Assembly (NCBI GenBank): GCA_005792545.1
Contig: SXRM01000058.1
Location: 1-36,715, forward strand
Origin: Pseudomonadota bacterium
Lineage (GTDB): Bacteria; Myxococcota_A; UBA9042
DNA: 36,715 bases
Direction of reading: 5' to 3'
The notes under the pieces: model-generated
What the model was told of the DNA's origin: nothing
Seen by the model: only the letters and a program-made list of their open reading frames with translations
The model's database searches: none
Program-made: the position numbers and the translations under genes
Shown here: in pieces, positions 22,645-30,872 of the stretch
Layout: each line of letters opens with the position of its first letter
How positions within the stretch are numbered: position 1 is the stretch's first letter

Positions 22645-24173
22645 CTAAATCCAAATTGGTTTCTGCTTGGCCGCGCGCCGCTGGCGTACTGCTGCATCCG
22701 ACTTGCCTTGCCGGTCCACACGGCATCGGCGATTTCGGTGCGGGTGCGCGGTTGTTCATTGATTGGCTGGCCACAGCGGGCTGCACGTGGTGGCAGGTGC
22801 TGCCGTTGGGTCCGACCGGCGGTGGCGATTCGCCTTACGCAAGCGGTGCCGGGCTGGCGGGCAACCGCTGGCTCATCGATTTGCAGGCATTGGTCGAAGC
22901 GGGTCTGCTGCGCGCCGACGAAGTGCAGCCGCCGCGTTTTCCTCCGCACAGGGTCGACTTTCCGACGGTCATCGGCTGGAAGCGCGACTTGCTGCATCGC
23001 GCAGCCGACCGGCTGCTGGCCGACCGGTCGCACCCGTGGGATGCCGACCTGTACGCGTTTCGCGCCCGCGAGCCGTGGGTCCTGGATGCCGCGTTGTTTC
23101 AGGCGCTGCGCGAGCGCCGCGATTACCGTCCGTGGTGGACCTGGGAGCCGGAATTCCGCGACCGCAACGCCCGTGCGCTGGCGGCGGCCCGCGAAGCGGA
23201 GCGCGCAGATGTGGATCGCTACATCGTGCTGCAATTCTGGTTCGACCGGCAGTGGCGCGAATTGCGCAAGTACGCAGCCGCCAAGGCAGTCCAAATTCTG
23301 GGCGACGTGCCGATCTATGTGGATGCCGACAGCTGCGACACCTGGTGCAATCGCGGGTTGTTTCAGCTGGACCGTCACGGCAAACCGACGGCAGTGGCAG
23401 GCGTGCCGCCGGACTACTTCAGCGAGTTCGGCCAGTTGTGGGGCAATCCGCTGTACGATTGGAAGGCGATGGCGCGCGACCAATACCGCTGGTGGGGCAC
23501 CCGCATGGCGCGGGCGCTGCAGCTGTATGATGCCGTGCGCATCGACCATTTTCGCGGGTTTGCCGCGTGCTGGTCGGTGCCCGCCGATGCCAAAGACGCG
23601 CGCGGCGGCAAGTGGGAGCCCGGGCCGGGGCTGGCCCTGTTCACGTCGCTGCGCAAGCAACTGGGCGCGCTGCCGCTGGTAGCCGAGGACCTGGGCGACA
23701 TCGACCAGCCGGTGCACGACTTGCGCGACGCCGCGGGCTTGCCCGGCATGCGCATTCTGCAATTCGCGTTTGGTGGTGCGGCCGACAGCCCGTTTCTGCC
23801 GCACATGCACGTACCTAATAGCGTGGTCTACACCGGCACCCACGACAACGACACCACAGTCGGTTGGTGGCAGTCGACGCCGGCAATCCAGGCGCATGTC
23901 GCCGACTACCTCGGCAAGCCGCTGGTCGCCGACGTAGCCTGGGAGCTCATCCGTTTGGCGATGGCCAGCGTGGCGCACACCGCCATCGTGCCGATTCAGG
24001 ACATCCTTGACCTCGGCAGCGACGCGCGCCTGAACACGCCAGGCAGGGCCAAAGACAACTGGACCTGGCGATTGGAGCCCGGGGATCTCACCGCCAACGA
24101 CGCCAAGCGACTGGCGGCACTGGTCAGGCTCTACGGTCGAACGCCTACTGGGCCCGCAGCGACTTTGCAATAA
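22635..24173 (+). CDS. malQ: 4-alpha-glucanotransferase (amylomaltase, GH77)
   Basis: The 512-residue protein has normal MalQ length and its conserved active site: nucleophile D304 (VRIDHFRG), acid/base E351 (VAEDLGD) and transition-state stabiliser D404 (GTHDNDTT). Other family segments are GVLLHPTCL at the start, WWQVLPLGPTG, DSPYAS, LGDVPIYVD and PPDYFSEFGQLWGNPLY. It transfers alpha-1,4-glucan segments in the cytoplasm during glycogen or maltodextrin metabolism. GTG 22635 overlaps the preceding lipoprotein gene by 10 nt, which implies co-transcription although the roles look unrelated; TTG 22656 is an alternative start. No other glycogen genes are present. Its 3' end overlaps the convergent small membrane-protein gene by 29 nt. 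Confidence 0.95.
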   Translation: MQLAKSKLVSAWPRAAGVLLHPTCLAGPHGIGDFGAGARLFIDWLATAGCTWWQVLPLGPTGGGDSPYASGAGLAGNRWLIDLQALVEAGLLRADEVQPPRFPPHRVDFPTVIGWKRDLLHRAADRLLADRSHPWDADLYAFRAREPWVLDAALFQALRERRDYRPWWTWEPEFRDRNARALAAAREAERADVDRYIVLQFWFDRQWRELRKYAAAKAVQILGDVPIYVDADSCDTWCNRGLFQLDRHGKPTAVAGVPPDYFSEFGQLWGNPLYDWKAMARDQYRWWGTRMARALQLYDAVRIDHFRGFAACWSVPADAKDARGGKWEPGPGLALFTSLRKQLGALPLVAEDLGDIDQPVHDLRDAAGLPGMRILQFAFGGAADSPFLPHMHVPNSVVYTGTHDNDTTVGWWQSTPAIQAHVADYLGKPLVADVAWELIRLAMASVAHTAIVPIQDILDLGSDARLNTPGRAKDNWTWRLEPGDLTANDAKRLAALVRLYGRTPTGPAATLQ

Positions 24174-24534
24174 GCCCAAGGCCGCCGCCGACTGCGCCCA
24201 GCATCACCAGCAACAGCGGCAGCGGCGTCGGCTGCAAGTGCACGTGCAGACTGGTGATGATCTCGACCACCAGGCCAAGCAGGCTGGCGAACACCAACGC
24301 CCAGCCGATCCACGACCTGCCGTTGAAGAACAGCACGCCTACGCCCGCGATGAAGGGCAGTAGCGTCGCGCCGATGCTACCGCCTGCCCCGTAGTGGCTG
24401 CCAAAGTAGCCGTGCCACATGCCGCCGCTCGACACCATCACCCGCGAGAACAGACTCCACATGCCGCCGCCGACGAGCGCGCAGCCGCCGCAGAAGGGCA
24501 CGATGCCGCCCGGAGTGCCGCCTGGGGTGTGCAT
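24145..24534 (-). CDS. Small integral membrane protein
   Basis: The 129-residue protein has a Gly-rich N-terminal region (GGCALVGGGMWSLFSRV) and about three membrane helices: TLLPFIAGVGVLFFNG, WIGWALVFASLLGLVVEII, and PLPLLLVMLGAVGGGLGLIA ending in KSLR. A His-containing loop (SLHVHLQPTPLP) links the last two. The ending GGxGLxxxSLR resembles conserved hypothetical proteins seen in several phyla, but I cannot name the family. ATG 24534 is the only sensible start. It is expressed away from the secreted fibrinogen-like gene, with a 75-nt gap, and overlaps malQ tail to tail by 29 nt. Function is unknown. Confidence 0.65.
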   Translation of the reverse strand: MHTPGGTPGGIVPFCGGCALVGGGMWSLFSRVMVSSGGMWHGYFGSHYGAGGSIGATLLPFIAGVGVLFFNGRSWIGWALVFASLLGLVVEIITSLHVHLQPTPLPLLLVMLGAVGGGLGLIAKSLRAQ

Positions 24535-24609
24535 GGTCCTCGCCTCGGCGCTGGCAATCGCGCGCGGGCAGCGTAGCGATCGACGGATTCTGCTGCAACC
24601 GGCGCAGCG

Positions 24610-26349
24610 CTAGCGCATGTAGACGTAGCCGATGGCCAGGCCGCCGACCCACTCGTTGGCGTTGTTCTTGCTGTTGCCGTCGGCGCCGAAGTTGTGCCAG
24701 AACTTGTCGCCGCCCGGTTTCGCGGTGGGGCCTAGGATCAGGCGCTTGTCGGATGCGCCACCGTAGCCGGTGTTCAACCCGCCGACGGTGAACGAAAACG
24801 ACGTGTCCTCCCAGCCCGAGTGCGCCGAATACTGGCAGCCGCTCCAGGTTTGCCCGGTGGTCAGGTTCTTGCACAACTCGAGCGGTGAGTTGTTGCCGTA
24901 GTTGTAGAGCACGAACGGCTTACTGCCCCAGCGCACCTTGATCTTGTGGCCCTCGCCGTAGTCGGCGCCTTTGGTCAGGTTGTGAAAGAGCATTTCTTGC
25001 GGTGCCTGTTCGCTGTACCACTTGCCGCAGTACGACGCGTTGGCGAGCTTGCTGTCGGCCAAGTAGGCGCTGCCCTCTTGGATGACCAGGTTGTTGTTGT
25101 TGGCGGCGACCTCGTCGATGGTGGCGCAACGGGTCCAGCCGCCGCCATCGGTGGTCAGGTCGCAAAACACCTGCATCGCGACCACGCCGCCCGTGGCGCC
25201 ATCGGGGTCGAGCCAGTACAGGCCATCCTTGGCGGAGCCGCCAGCCAGGACTTCCTTGCAGTTCTTGGCCGCGCTGTCGGCCGACTCGCCAGGCTTGCCG
25301 GCGCATTTGCCGCCGGTGCACGACTTGCCGTCCGCGCACGCACTGCCGGTGCCGTTGCACGCGCCCACGTCGCCGCAGTCGTCGCTGATCGGCAGGCCGC
25401 ACGCCACCTGGCTCGCCGCCTTGCACTGGCCGAGGCAGCTGGAGATGCGCCGCCAGGCCGAGCCGTCGCAGAAATACAACCGCTGCGTGCCTTTGTCGAA
25501 GCTGACTTTGCCGCTGTCGGCCGGTTTGCAGGCCGCGGCCTTGATGTCGACACCGCCCAATGCCAGGGCGTTCGAGACGCCGACGTCGCCGGTGACTGCG
25601 ACGTTGCCGCCCACCGCACCGCCCTTGACGGACAGGAAGGCCTCCGCTGCATCTTTGGCCAGCATGCCCAGGCTGACGCAGCCCGTGCACTGCAGCGCTT
25701 TGGCGAGGTCGGCGGCCTTGGCGTTGGCGGCCTCGTCGGCAAAGCTGGCGTTGTCGGCGGCCTTGGCCTTGTCGGCGAGCTTGGCCGTATTGGCGCCGAG
25801 CGCGAAGCTGGCGGGGCCGCCTGCGCTGTCCGACGCCGCCCAGTTGAAGCTGACGTGGTTGGCGCCGACCGCGCCGTTGGCGATCTTTTCACCCGTGACT
25901 GCGGCCTTGGCCAGGTCGTCGCTGCCGATGCAGCCCGTGCACTGGACGTCGCTGGCCACCGCGGCGTGGTTGGCGTGGACGGCGTACGGCGCGCGGCGGA
26001 TGGGCACGCGGGGCAGTTCGGCCTCAGTGCTGACGGTGACGCCAATCCACAGCGGCTTGCCGGCGGCGAGTGTCGCGCTGTCGAGCTTGGTGTCGGCTGA
26101 GCCAAGCGCGACGGCGAAGACACCGTTGTTGATGGGTACAGCGATGAAAAGCTCTTTGAAGACCGCACTGCCGGCCACGGGTGCGTCGTACAGCACAAAC
26201 GCCATACCGTAGGCGCCATCGCTGACAGGGCCGCCGCCAGACGACGTCACGCGGCCCTGGACGGCGAGTTCGACGGGTTCGGCGAAGGCGGGGACGCCAA
26301 CGAGCAGACATGCGCCGGCAACGAGGGCGGTGGCGAGGGTGCGAGACAT
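24610..26349 (-). CDS. Secreted fibrinogen-like (GGGWT) domain protein
   Basis: ATG 26349 is preceded by AGGAG at 6 nt and opens a signal peptide ending VGVPAFA. The 579-residue product has an N-terminal beta domain (QGRVTSSGGGPVSDGAYGM to IRRAPYAVHANHA), found at the start of many secreted multi-domain proteins. An Ala/Lys/Asp-rich repetitive stretch with two QCTGC motifs follows, then a short Cys-rich unit (ACADGKSCTGGKCAGK). The C-terminal 230 residues start KNCKEVLAGG and contain VFCDLTTDGGGWTRC, the hallmark of fibrinogen/collagen-C-propeptide-like recognition domains. The end (ANEWVGGLAIGYVYMR) resembles the final strand of that fold. Binding of glycans or surfaces is likely for such domains; the target is unknown. 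It is divergent from the FGE-like lipoprotein gene. Confidence 0.75.
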   Translation of the reverse strand: MSRTLATALVAGACLLVGVPAFAEPVELAVQGRVTSSGGGPVSDGAYGMAFVLYDAPVAGSAVFKELFIAVPINNGVFAVALGSADTKLDSATLAAGKPLWIGVTVSTEAELPRVPIRRAPYAVHANHAAVASDVQCTGCIGSDDLAKAAVTGEKIANGAVGANHVSFNWAASDSAGGPASFALGANTAKLADKAKAADNASFADEAANAKAADLAKALQCTGCVSLGMLAKDAAEAFLSVKGGAVGGNVAVTGDVGVSNALALGGVDIKAAACKPADSGKVSFDKGTQRLYFCDGSAWRRISSCLGQCKAASQVACGLPISDDCGDVGACNGTGSACADGKSCTGGKCAGKPGESADSAAKNCKEVLAGGSAKDGLYWLDPDGATGGVVAMQVFCDLTTDGGGWTRCATIDEVAANNNNLVIQEGSAYLADSKLANASYCGKWYSEQAPQEMLFHNLTKGADYGEGHKIKVRWGSKPFVLYNYGNNSPLELCKNLTTGQTWSGCQYSAHSGWEDTSFSFTVGGLNTGYGGASDKRLILGPTAKPGGDKFWHNFGADGNSKNNANEWVGGLAIGYVYMR

Positions 26350-26355
26350 GACGGG

Positions 26356-26360
26356 CTCCT
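26356..26360 (-). promoter_or_regulatory. Ribosome binding site of the fibrinogen-like gene
   Basis: AGGAG on the minus strand lies 6 nt before ATG 26349, which fixes the start. Confidence 0.7.
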
Positions 26361-26381
26361 AAGCGCGCAGGGCGCCAGTGC

Positions 26382-26411
26382 ACGGTACGGCTTGGGGGCG
26401 GTGATGGTCAA
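26382..26411 (-). promoter_or_regulatory. Candidate sigma-70-like promoter of the fibrinogen-like gene
   Basis: On the minus strand TTGACC (26406-26411) and TACCGT (26382-26387) are separated by 18 nt, about 33 nt ahead of the start codon. The -10 match is weak, so this is only a suggestion. Confidence 0.25.
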
Positions 26412-26548
26412 GACATGGCCGTGCAGTAGGGTTGTCGCGCGGGGCCATTTTCTGCCCTGCGGTCAAGCCAGCAGGCGCCATTGACGGCGCCCGCCGTCCA
26501 TCGCAGCATCGCCTTGCCGCACGGGTTGGCGGCGCCGGAACCGCCACG

Positions 26549-27490
26549 ATGGTTTTTCAAAGGGCTACCCGTCACCTCGTCGTGGCCCTGTTCGCACTGG
26601 CTTGCCAGCCCGCGCGCGTTGGCACCTCGACGCTACTGGCCGACTCAGCAACCGCCAAGCCGGACGCGGCTGCGGCCGACATCAGCAGTGCGGACGCTGG
26701 GGGTACCGAGGCGGGCGCCGACGCGACGCTCGCCGGGGCTGACGGCGCCACGGCGTCACCCGACCCCGTGGCGATGGTCGCGTTTCCCGCCGGCACCTAC
26801 TACCGCGGCGCCTCGGCCAAGCAAGTGACCGCTGGCCTGTCCATGGAGGACGAGCTGCCACAGCACCAGGTGCAAATCTCTGCCTTTGCGCTGGATCAGC
26901 AGGAAGTGACGGCGGCGCGCTATGGCGCTTGCGTGCAAGCCGGCAAGTGTACGCCGGCCACCTCGGCCGCGACCAAAGCAAGCTGCAACACCGACGCGCC
27001 CGGCCAGGGCAACCATCCCATCAACTGTGTCAACTGGCTGCAGGCCGAAGCGTATTGCGCCTGGGCCGGCAAGCGTCTGCCCACCGACGCCGAGTGGGAG
27101 TACGCCGCCCGCGGCATGGACAGCGGGCCAGAGCCGCGCTGGTACCCGTGGGGCAACGAGGCGCCCGATTGCACCCGCGCCGTGATGAAAGACGCCTCCG
27201 GCGACGGCTGTGGACTCAAGGCAACCTGGCCGGTCTGCAGCAAGCCAGCCGGCAACTCGCCGCAGGGCTTGTGCGACCTCGCTGGCAATGTCTGGGAATT
27301 CACAAGCGACTGGTTCTATGCCTACGGCAGCGGCATCCAAACCGACCCGATTGGACCCAAAGCTGGAACCATCAAGGTCATCCGCGGCGGGTCGAGCGCG
27401 GCGCCGGCCGAGGGGATGCGCGCCAGTCTGCGCGGCACGCTGGATCCCACCAAGGCGTTCTCCGATATCGGCTTCCGGTGCGCCAAATAG
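26549..27490 (+). CDS. FGE-sulfatase (SUMF1)-fold lipoprotein, probably not a formylglycine generator
   Basis: ATG 26549 gives a 313-residue protein with a lipobox (LVVALFALAC, C19) and an Ala/Asp-rich spacer. The SUMF1/FGE-sulfatase domain then runs from VAMVAFPAGTYYRGAS to the end. Hallmarks are DELPQHQVQISAFALDQQEV, NHPINCVNWLQAEAYCAWAG, KRLPTDAEWEYAARG, LCDLAGNVWEFTSDW and IRGGSS with a final GFRCAK. True formylglycine-generating enzymes carry a Cys pair shortly after the RGGSW segment. Here that region reads RGGSSAAPAEGMRAS with no Cys, so the catalytic pair is missing. A structural or binding role at the membrane is more likely (inference). No sulfatase is nearby. It is divergent from the fibrinogen-like gene. 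Confidence 0.8.
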   Translation: MVFQRATRHLVVALFALACQPARVGTSTLLADSATAKPDAAAADISSADAGGTEAGADATLAGADGATASPDPVAMVAFPAGTYYRGASAKQVTAGLSMEDELPQHQVQISAFALDQQEVTAARYGACVQAGKCTPATSAATKASCNTDAPGQGNHPINCVNWLQAEAYCAWAGKRLPTDAEWEYAARGMDSGPEPRWYPWGNEAPDCTRAVMKDASGDGCGLKATWPVCSKPAGNSPQGLCDLAGNVWEFTSDWFYAYGSGIQTDPIGPKAGTIKVIRGGSSAAPAEGMRASLRGTLDPTKAFSDIGFRCAK

Positions 27491-27701
27491 ACCTGGCGCG
27501 CCGTAGCACACGACCGGGGCGGGTGTTGGAGCCCTGACCCCGGCGCCGGTCGAACTGCCCGCGTGGTCGCACACGCCAGGCAACGCTCGGCGCGGCCACC
27601 AATCCATGACAATGCCAGTGTCGGCGGTGACCTTTTGGCGCATTGCCTGCGTTACCCTTTTGCCGTAGGCGGGACGGGAGCCGCCGGTCCAGGATTGCGC
27701 C

Positions 27702-28625
27702 GTGTCGGACCTGCTGTGGGTCGCCGAAGTGCAGTTCGCCGCCGCCCACATCCGGCGGCGCGTGCTGGCGCATACGCTGGCCCACGACGGCGGCTACATG
27801 AGCCAGGCGTGCAGCGCGGCTGACCTGCTGGCGACGCTGTACCTGCAGATCCTGCGGCTACCGCCGGTCGAGCTGCCAATCCTGCCGCAACCCTTTGCCG
27901 GCGTGCCGGGACCACGCAATCGCGCCTACCGCAGCGGCGCCTACTTCAACGGCACGCCGGGGCCGCAGCACGACCGCTTCTTTCTGTCGCCGGCCCACTA
28001 CGCGCTGGTGGTCTATGCGACGCTGGTCGAGTGCGGGCGCATGGATCCCGCGGGCCTGGAGCAGTTCAATCTCGACGGTTCGTCGGTAGAGATGATTGGC
28101 GCCGAGCATTCGCCCGGTATGGAAGTGATGGCCGGGTCGCTCGGTCAGGGTCTGTCTCAAGCCGCCGGGGTGGCGATGGCCCGGCGACGCCGCGGTGAAC
28201 CCGGCCGCGTGGTGGTGATGCTGTCCGACGGCGAGTTCCAGATTGGCCAGACCTGGGAGGCTTTGCAGGCCATGGCCTTTCACCGGCTGGACAACATGCT
28301 GCTGTACGTCGACTGCAACGGCCAGCAGTGCGACGGCAAAATCGAGACAGTGATGGCCATCGAACCGCTGCGCGCTCGCGTTGCCTCGTTTGGCTGCCGG
28401 CTGGCCGAAGTCGATGCCCATGACCCAGTGGCGCTCGCGTCGCCGGCTCAATGGGCACCCGACGGCCGGCCGCTGGTCGTGCTGGCCAACAGCGACCCGT
28501 GTCGCGGCCTGGAGCCGCTGCGCGCCAACACCCCGAAACTGCATTACCTGCGGCTGCAGAGTGACGTTGAGCGAGCGCGCTATCGCGCGGCCCTGGAGCA
28601 CATGCAGCGGTGCGAGGTGCCGTGA
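27702..28625 (+). CDS. Transketolase-like protein, N-terminal (TPP-binding) subunit
   Basis: The 307-residue product corresponds to the first half of transketolase. It has SPAHYALVVYATLVE (usually SKGHA), SPGMEVMAGSLGQGLSQAAG, and the TPP motif SDGEFQIGQTWEALQAM ending in DCNGQQCDG. GTG 27702 is the start. Split transketolases occur where the enzyme serves a dedicated pathway rather than the pentose phosphate cycle; AptA/AptB of apulose 4-phosphate cleavage are one known example. Its stop overlaps the start of the C-terminal subunit gene by 1 nt (TGATG). The next gene encodes a RuBisCO-like protein, so this is a three-enzyme operon. It should transfer a two-carbon unit between sugar phosphates; the donor is unknown. 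Confidence 0.88.
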   Translation: MSDLLWVAEVQFAAAHIRRRVLAHTLAHDGGYMSQACSAADLLATLYLQILRLPPVELPILPQPFAGVPGPRNRAYRSGAYFNGTPGPQHDRFFLSPAHYALVVYATLVECGRMDPAGLEQFNLDGSSVEMIGAEHSPGMEVMAGSLGQGLSQAAGVAMARRRRGEPGRVVVMLSDGEFQIGQTWEALQAMAFHRLDNMLLYVDCNGQQCDGKIETVMAIEPLRARVASFGCRLAEVDAHDPVALASPAQWAPDGRPLVVLANSDPCRGLEPLRANTPKLHYLRLQSDVERARYRAALEHMQRCEVP

Positions 28626-29632
28626 TGGACCTGTGCAGCAAAGTCCATGCCCGCAACCTCGTGCGCTGGGCCGCGGACAAGCCGCGGGTGCTCGTGTTGT
28701 CGGCGGACCTGACCAGCAGCTGCGAAGCCGACGCGTTTCGCGATGCCTACCCCGACCGCTTCGTCTCGCTGGGCATCGCCGAGCAGAACATGGTGTCCTT
28801 TGCCGCGGGGCTGGCGCGCGAGGGCTTTGTGCCTTTGGTGCACACGTTTGCTGTGTTCATTTGCCGCCGGGCCTACGACCAGGTGGCGATGTCGGTCGCC
28901 TACGCCAATGCCCCGGTCAAGCTGTTTGGCTTCTTGCCGGGCATCACCACGCCGGGCGGCGCGAGCCATCAGGCCATCGACGACGTGGCGCTGATGCGAC
29001 AGTTGCCCAACATGACCGTGCTGGAGCCCGGCGACGCCACCGAGCTAGAATCGGTGCTCGATGTGATGGCAGCGGTGCCCGGGCCTGTCTATGTGCGCAT
29101 GTTGCGCGGCGAAGTGCCACGCCTGTTTGCGCCCGACCAGCCGATGCGCTTGGACCAGCCGCGGGTGCTGGCTGAGGGTGACGACATCACGGTGTTTTCG
29201 ACAGGCATCTGCACCGAAGAGGCGCAAAAGGCGGTGGCATTCTTGCAGTCTCGCGCAATTGGCGTGACCCACCTGCACGTCAGCACACTCAAGCCCTGCA
29301 ATCACCCGAGCCTGCGGGCAGCCCTCGAGTGCCCACGCCTGGGCAGCCTTTGCATCGAGAATCACTTGCGCACGGGCGGTCTGGGTACGGTTCTCGCCGA
29401 GCTGTCGGCCGACTTGGGCATCGGCAAGCCGCTGTTGCGCCTGGGCTTGAATGACACTTTCGCGCACGGCGCCAGCCGCGGGTACTTGATGCGCGAGCAC
29501 GGTCTGGACGCCGCGGCAGTTGTGCGCGCAGCCGAAAGCCTGGTTGGCCGCAACCTTGGCGTCGCGGCGGGCGAAATCGGCACCGCCCGCACCGTGTCGC
29601 TGCACTCTGCGGCGCGTGTCGAGGCGCTGTGA
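28625..29632 (+). CDS. Transketolase-like protein, C-terminal (pyrimidine-binding) subunit
   Basis: The 335-residue product matches the second half of transketolase. GIAEQNMVSFAAGLAREG contains the Glu that activates the TPP aminopyrimidine. HTFAVFICRRAYDQV, GGASHQAIDDVALMRQLPNM and VLEPGDATELESV are further family segments. A transketolase C-domain (ITVFSTGICTEEAQKAV onwards) completes it. It must pair with the product of the preceding gene to make an active alpha2beta2 enzyme. The 1-nt TGATG overlaps on both sides couple its translation to both neighbours, which suggests fixed stoichiometry. DXS is excluded because the two halves are separate and the sequence fits transketolase-type split proteins better. 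Confidence 0.88.
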   Translation: MDLCSKVHARNLVRWAADKPRVLVLSADLTSSCEADAFRDAYPDRFVSLGIAEQNMVSFAAGLAREGFVPLVHTFAVFICRRAYDQVAMSVAYANAPVKLFGFLPGITTPGGASHQAIDDVALMRQLPNMTVLEPGDATELESVLDVMAAVPGPVYVRMLRGEVPRLFAPDQPMRLDQPRVLAEGDDITVFSTGICTEEAQKAVAFLQSRAIGVTHLHVSTLKPCNHPSLRAALECPRLGSLCIENHLRTGGLGTVLAELSADLGIGKPLLRLGLNDTFAHGASRGYLMREHGLDAAAVVRAAESLVGRNLGVAAGEIGTARTVSLHSAARVEAL

Positions 29633-30825
29633 TGGTCGCGGCCCACCCCTGCCAAACGCAGTACTGTGGCAGCTGCGACCGCTTTGCCGCTTGGTATCGG
29701 CTTGCGGGCAACGAGCAAGAGGCGCTGGCGCGAGCCCGCGAGCTCTGTCTGGAGCAGACCGTCGAGTTTCCTGGCGATCTGTTGCCGCCGGGGCCCATCG
29801 TGGACGAAGTTGTTGGGCGCGTTGACCGACTGCACCCCGTGCCCGGGGCGAACGGGCAGTCCTGGTTGGCGTTGGTTACTTTCTTGAACCACGACTCTGG
29901 CTCCGAGCTGACGCAACTGCTCAACACCCTGTTTGGCAACATCAGCCTTAAGGCTGGTCACCGCCTGGAGCGACTGTCGGATTGTCCGCAGATGTGGAAC
30001 CGCTTTCGCGGTCCGCGCTTCGGGCCTGCCGGGCTGCGGGAATTGCTGGGTGTCCACGATCGGCCCCTGCTGTGCACTGCCCTCAAGCCCCTGGGGCTGG
30101 ACGCCGAAAAGCTGGCGGCGCTGGCGTACCAATTCGCGGTCGGCGGTATTGACATCGTCAAGGATGACCACGGCCTCGCAGACCAGCCGTTTGCGCGGTT
30201 CGCGGACCGGGCGGCGCGGTGCGCACAAGCCGTGCAGGCCGGCAGCGAGCGCCTGGGTCGGCCCATTCTGTACGCGCCGAACGTCACCGCGCCAGCCGGA
30301 CAGCTCGTCGAACGCGCCCACCTGGCCAAACGGCTCGGCGCCGGCGCGCTGCTGGTGTGTCCGGGCCTCGTGGGCTTTGACGCCATGCGGACGCTCGCCG
30401 ACGACGAGGCGCTGGGCTTGCCCATCCTGGCGCACCCCGCGCTACTGGGCAGCCACGTCGTTCACGCCGACAGCGGAATCGCCCATCGCGCGCTGTTCGG
30501 GCAGCTGATGCGCCTGGCCGGCGCCGACGCCGTGATCTATCCGCACCACGGCGGCCGCTTTGGCTTCAGCCTGCAGGACTGCCGCGACATCGTCGACGGG
30601 GCCACCTCTGCGCTCGGCGCCAGCAAGCCGACGCTGCCGATGCCGGGCGGTGGCATGACGCTTGCCCGCGTGCCCGAACTGGTGCGCTTCTACGGTAACG
30701 ACGCGGCGCTGCTCATCGGCGGTGACATGCTGCGCGGCGGCGCAGACGTAGCCGCAAATTGCCGTCGGTTCGTGCAAGCCACAGTGGGCAGCGTGCCGGC
30801 GCAAGCCTCGACAGCCCTCTACTGA
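29632..30825 (+). CDS. RuBisCO-like protein (form IV type), KDDH variant
   Basis: The 397-residue protein has the RuBisCO large-chain fold: EQTVEFP near the start, then TALKPLGL with K152 matching RuBisCO K175. FAVGGIDIVKDDHGLADQPF has K177-D178-D179 in the place of the carbamylated Lys and metal ligands, but His180 where RuBisCO has Glu. HPALLG, AVIYPHHGGRFGF and LLIGGDMLRGG follow. The loop-6 lysine position appears to be Phe, and the KPK motif lacks its second Lys, so CO2 fixation is not expected. Known RuBisCO-like proteins act as enolases/isomerases in methionine salvage or as decarboxylases/transcarboxylases in apionate-type pathways. The N-terminus has an unusual C7/C12/C15 set. ATG 29632 overlaps the transketolase stop (TGATG); GTG 29629 is the codon before. 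Confidence 0.88.
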   Translation: MVAAHPCQTQYCGSCDRFAAWYRLAGNEQEALARARELCLEQTVEFPGDLLPPGPIVDEVVGRVDRLHPVPGANGQSWLALVTFLNHDSGSELTQLLNTLFGNISLKAGHRLERLSDCPQMWNRFRGPRFGPAGLRELLGVHDRPLLCTALKPLGLDAEKLAALAYQFAVGGIDIVKDDHGLADQPFARFADRAARCAQAVQAGSERLGRPILYAPNVTAPAGQLVERAHLAKRLGAGALLVCPGLVGFDAMRTLADDEALGLPILAHPALLGSHVVHADSGIAHRALFGQLMRLAGADAVIYPHHGGRFGFSLQDCRDIVDGATSALGASKPTLPMPGGGMTLARVPELVRFYGNDAALLIGGDMLRGGADVAANCRRFVQATVGSVPAQASTALY

Positions 30826-30872
30826 ACGCGATACGGTGAGCGCGGCGCCGCCTGTGGCGCCTGGAGAATTCC

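Noticed and set aside
26549..27490. Active formylglycine-generating enzyme
   Set aside because: The catalytic Cys pair expected after the RGGS segment is absent and there is no sulfatase nearby.
27702..29632. 1-deoxyxylulose 5-phosphate synthase split by a frameshift
   Set aside because: Both halves have complete transketolase-type N- and C-terminal subunit boundaries with proper starts and a TGATG junction.
29632..30825. True CO2-fixing RuBisCO large subunit
   Set aside because: The metal-ligand Glu is His, the second KPK lysine and the loop-6 lysine appear missing, and there is no small subunit or phosphoribulokinase.
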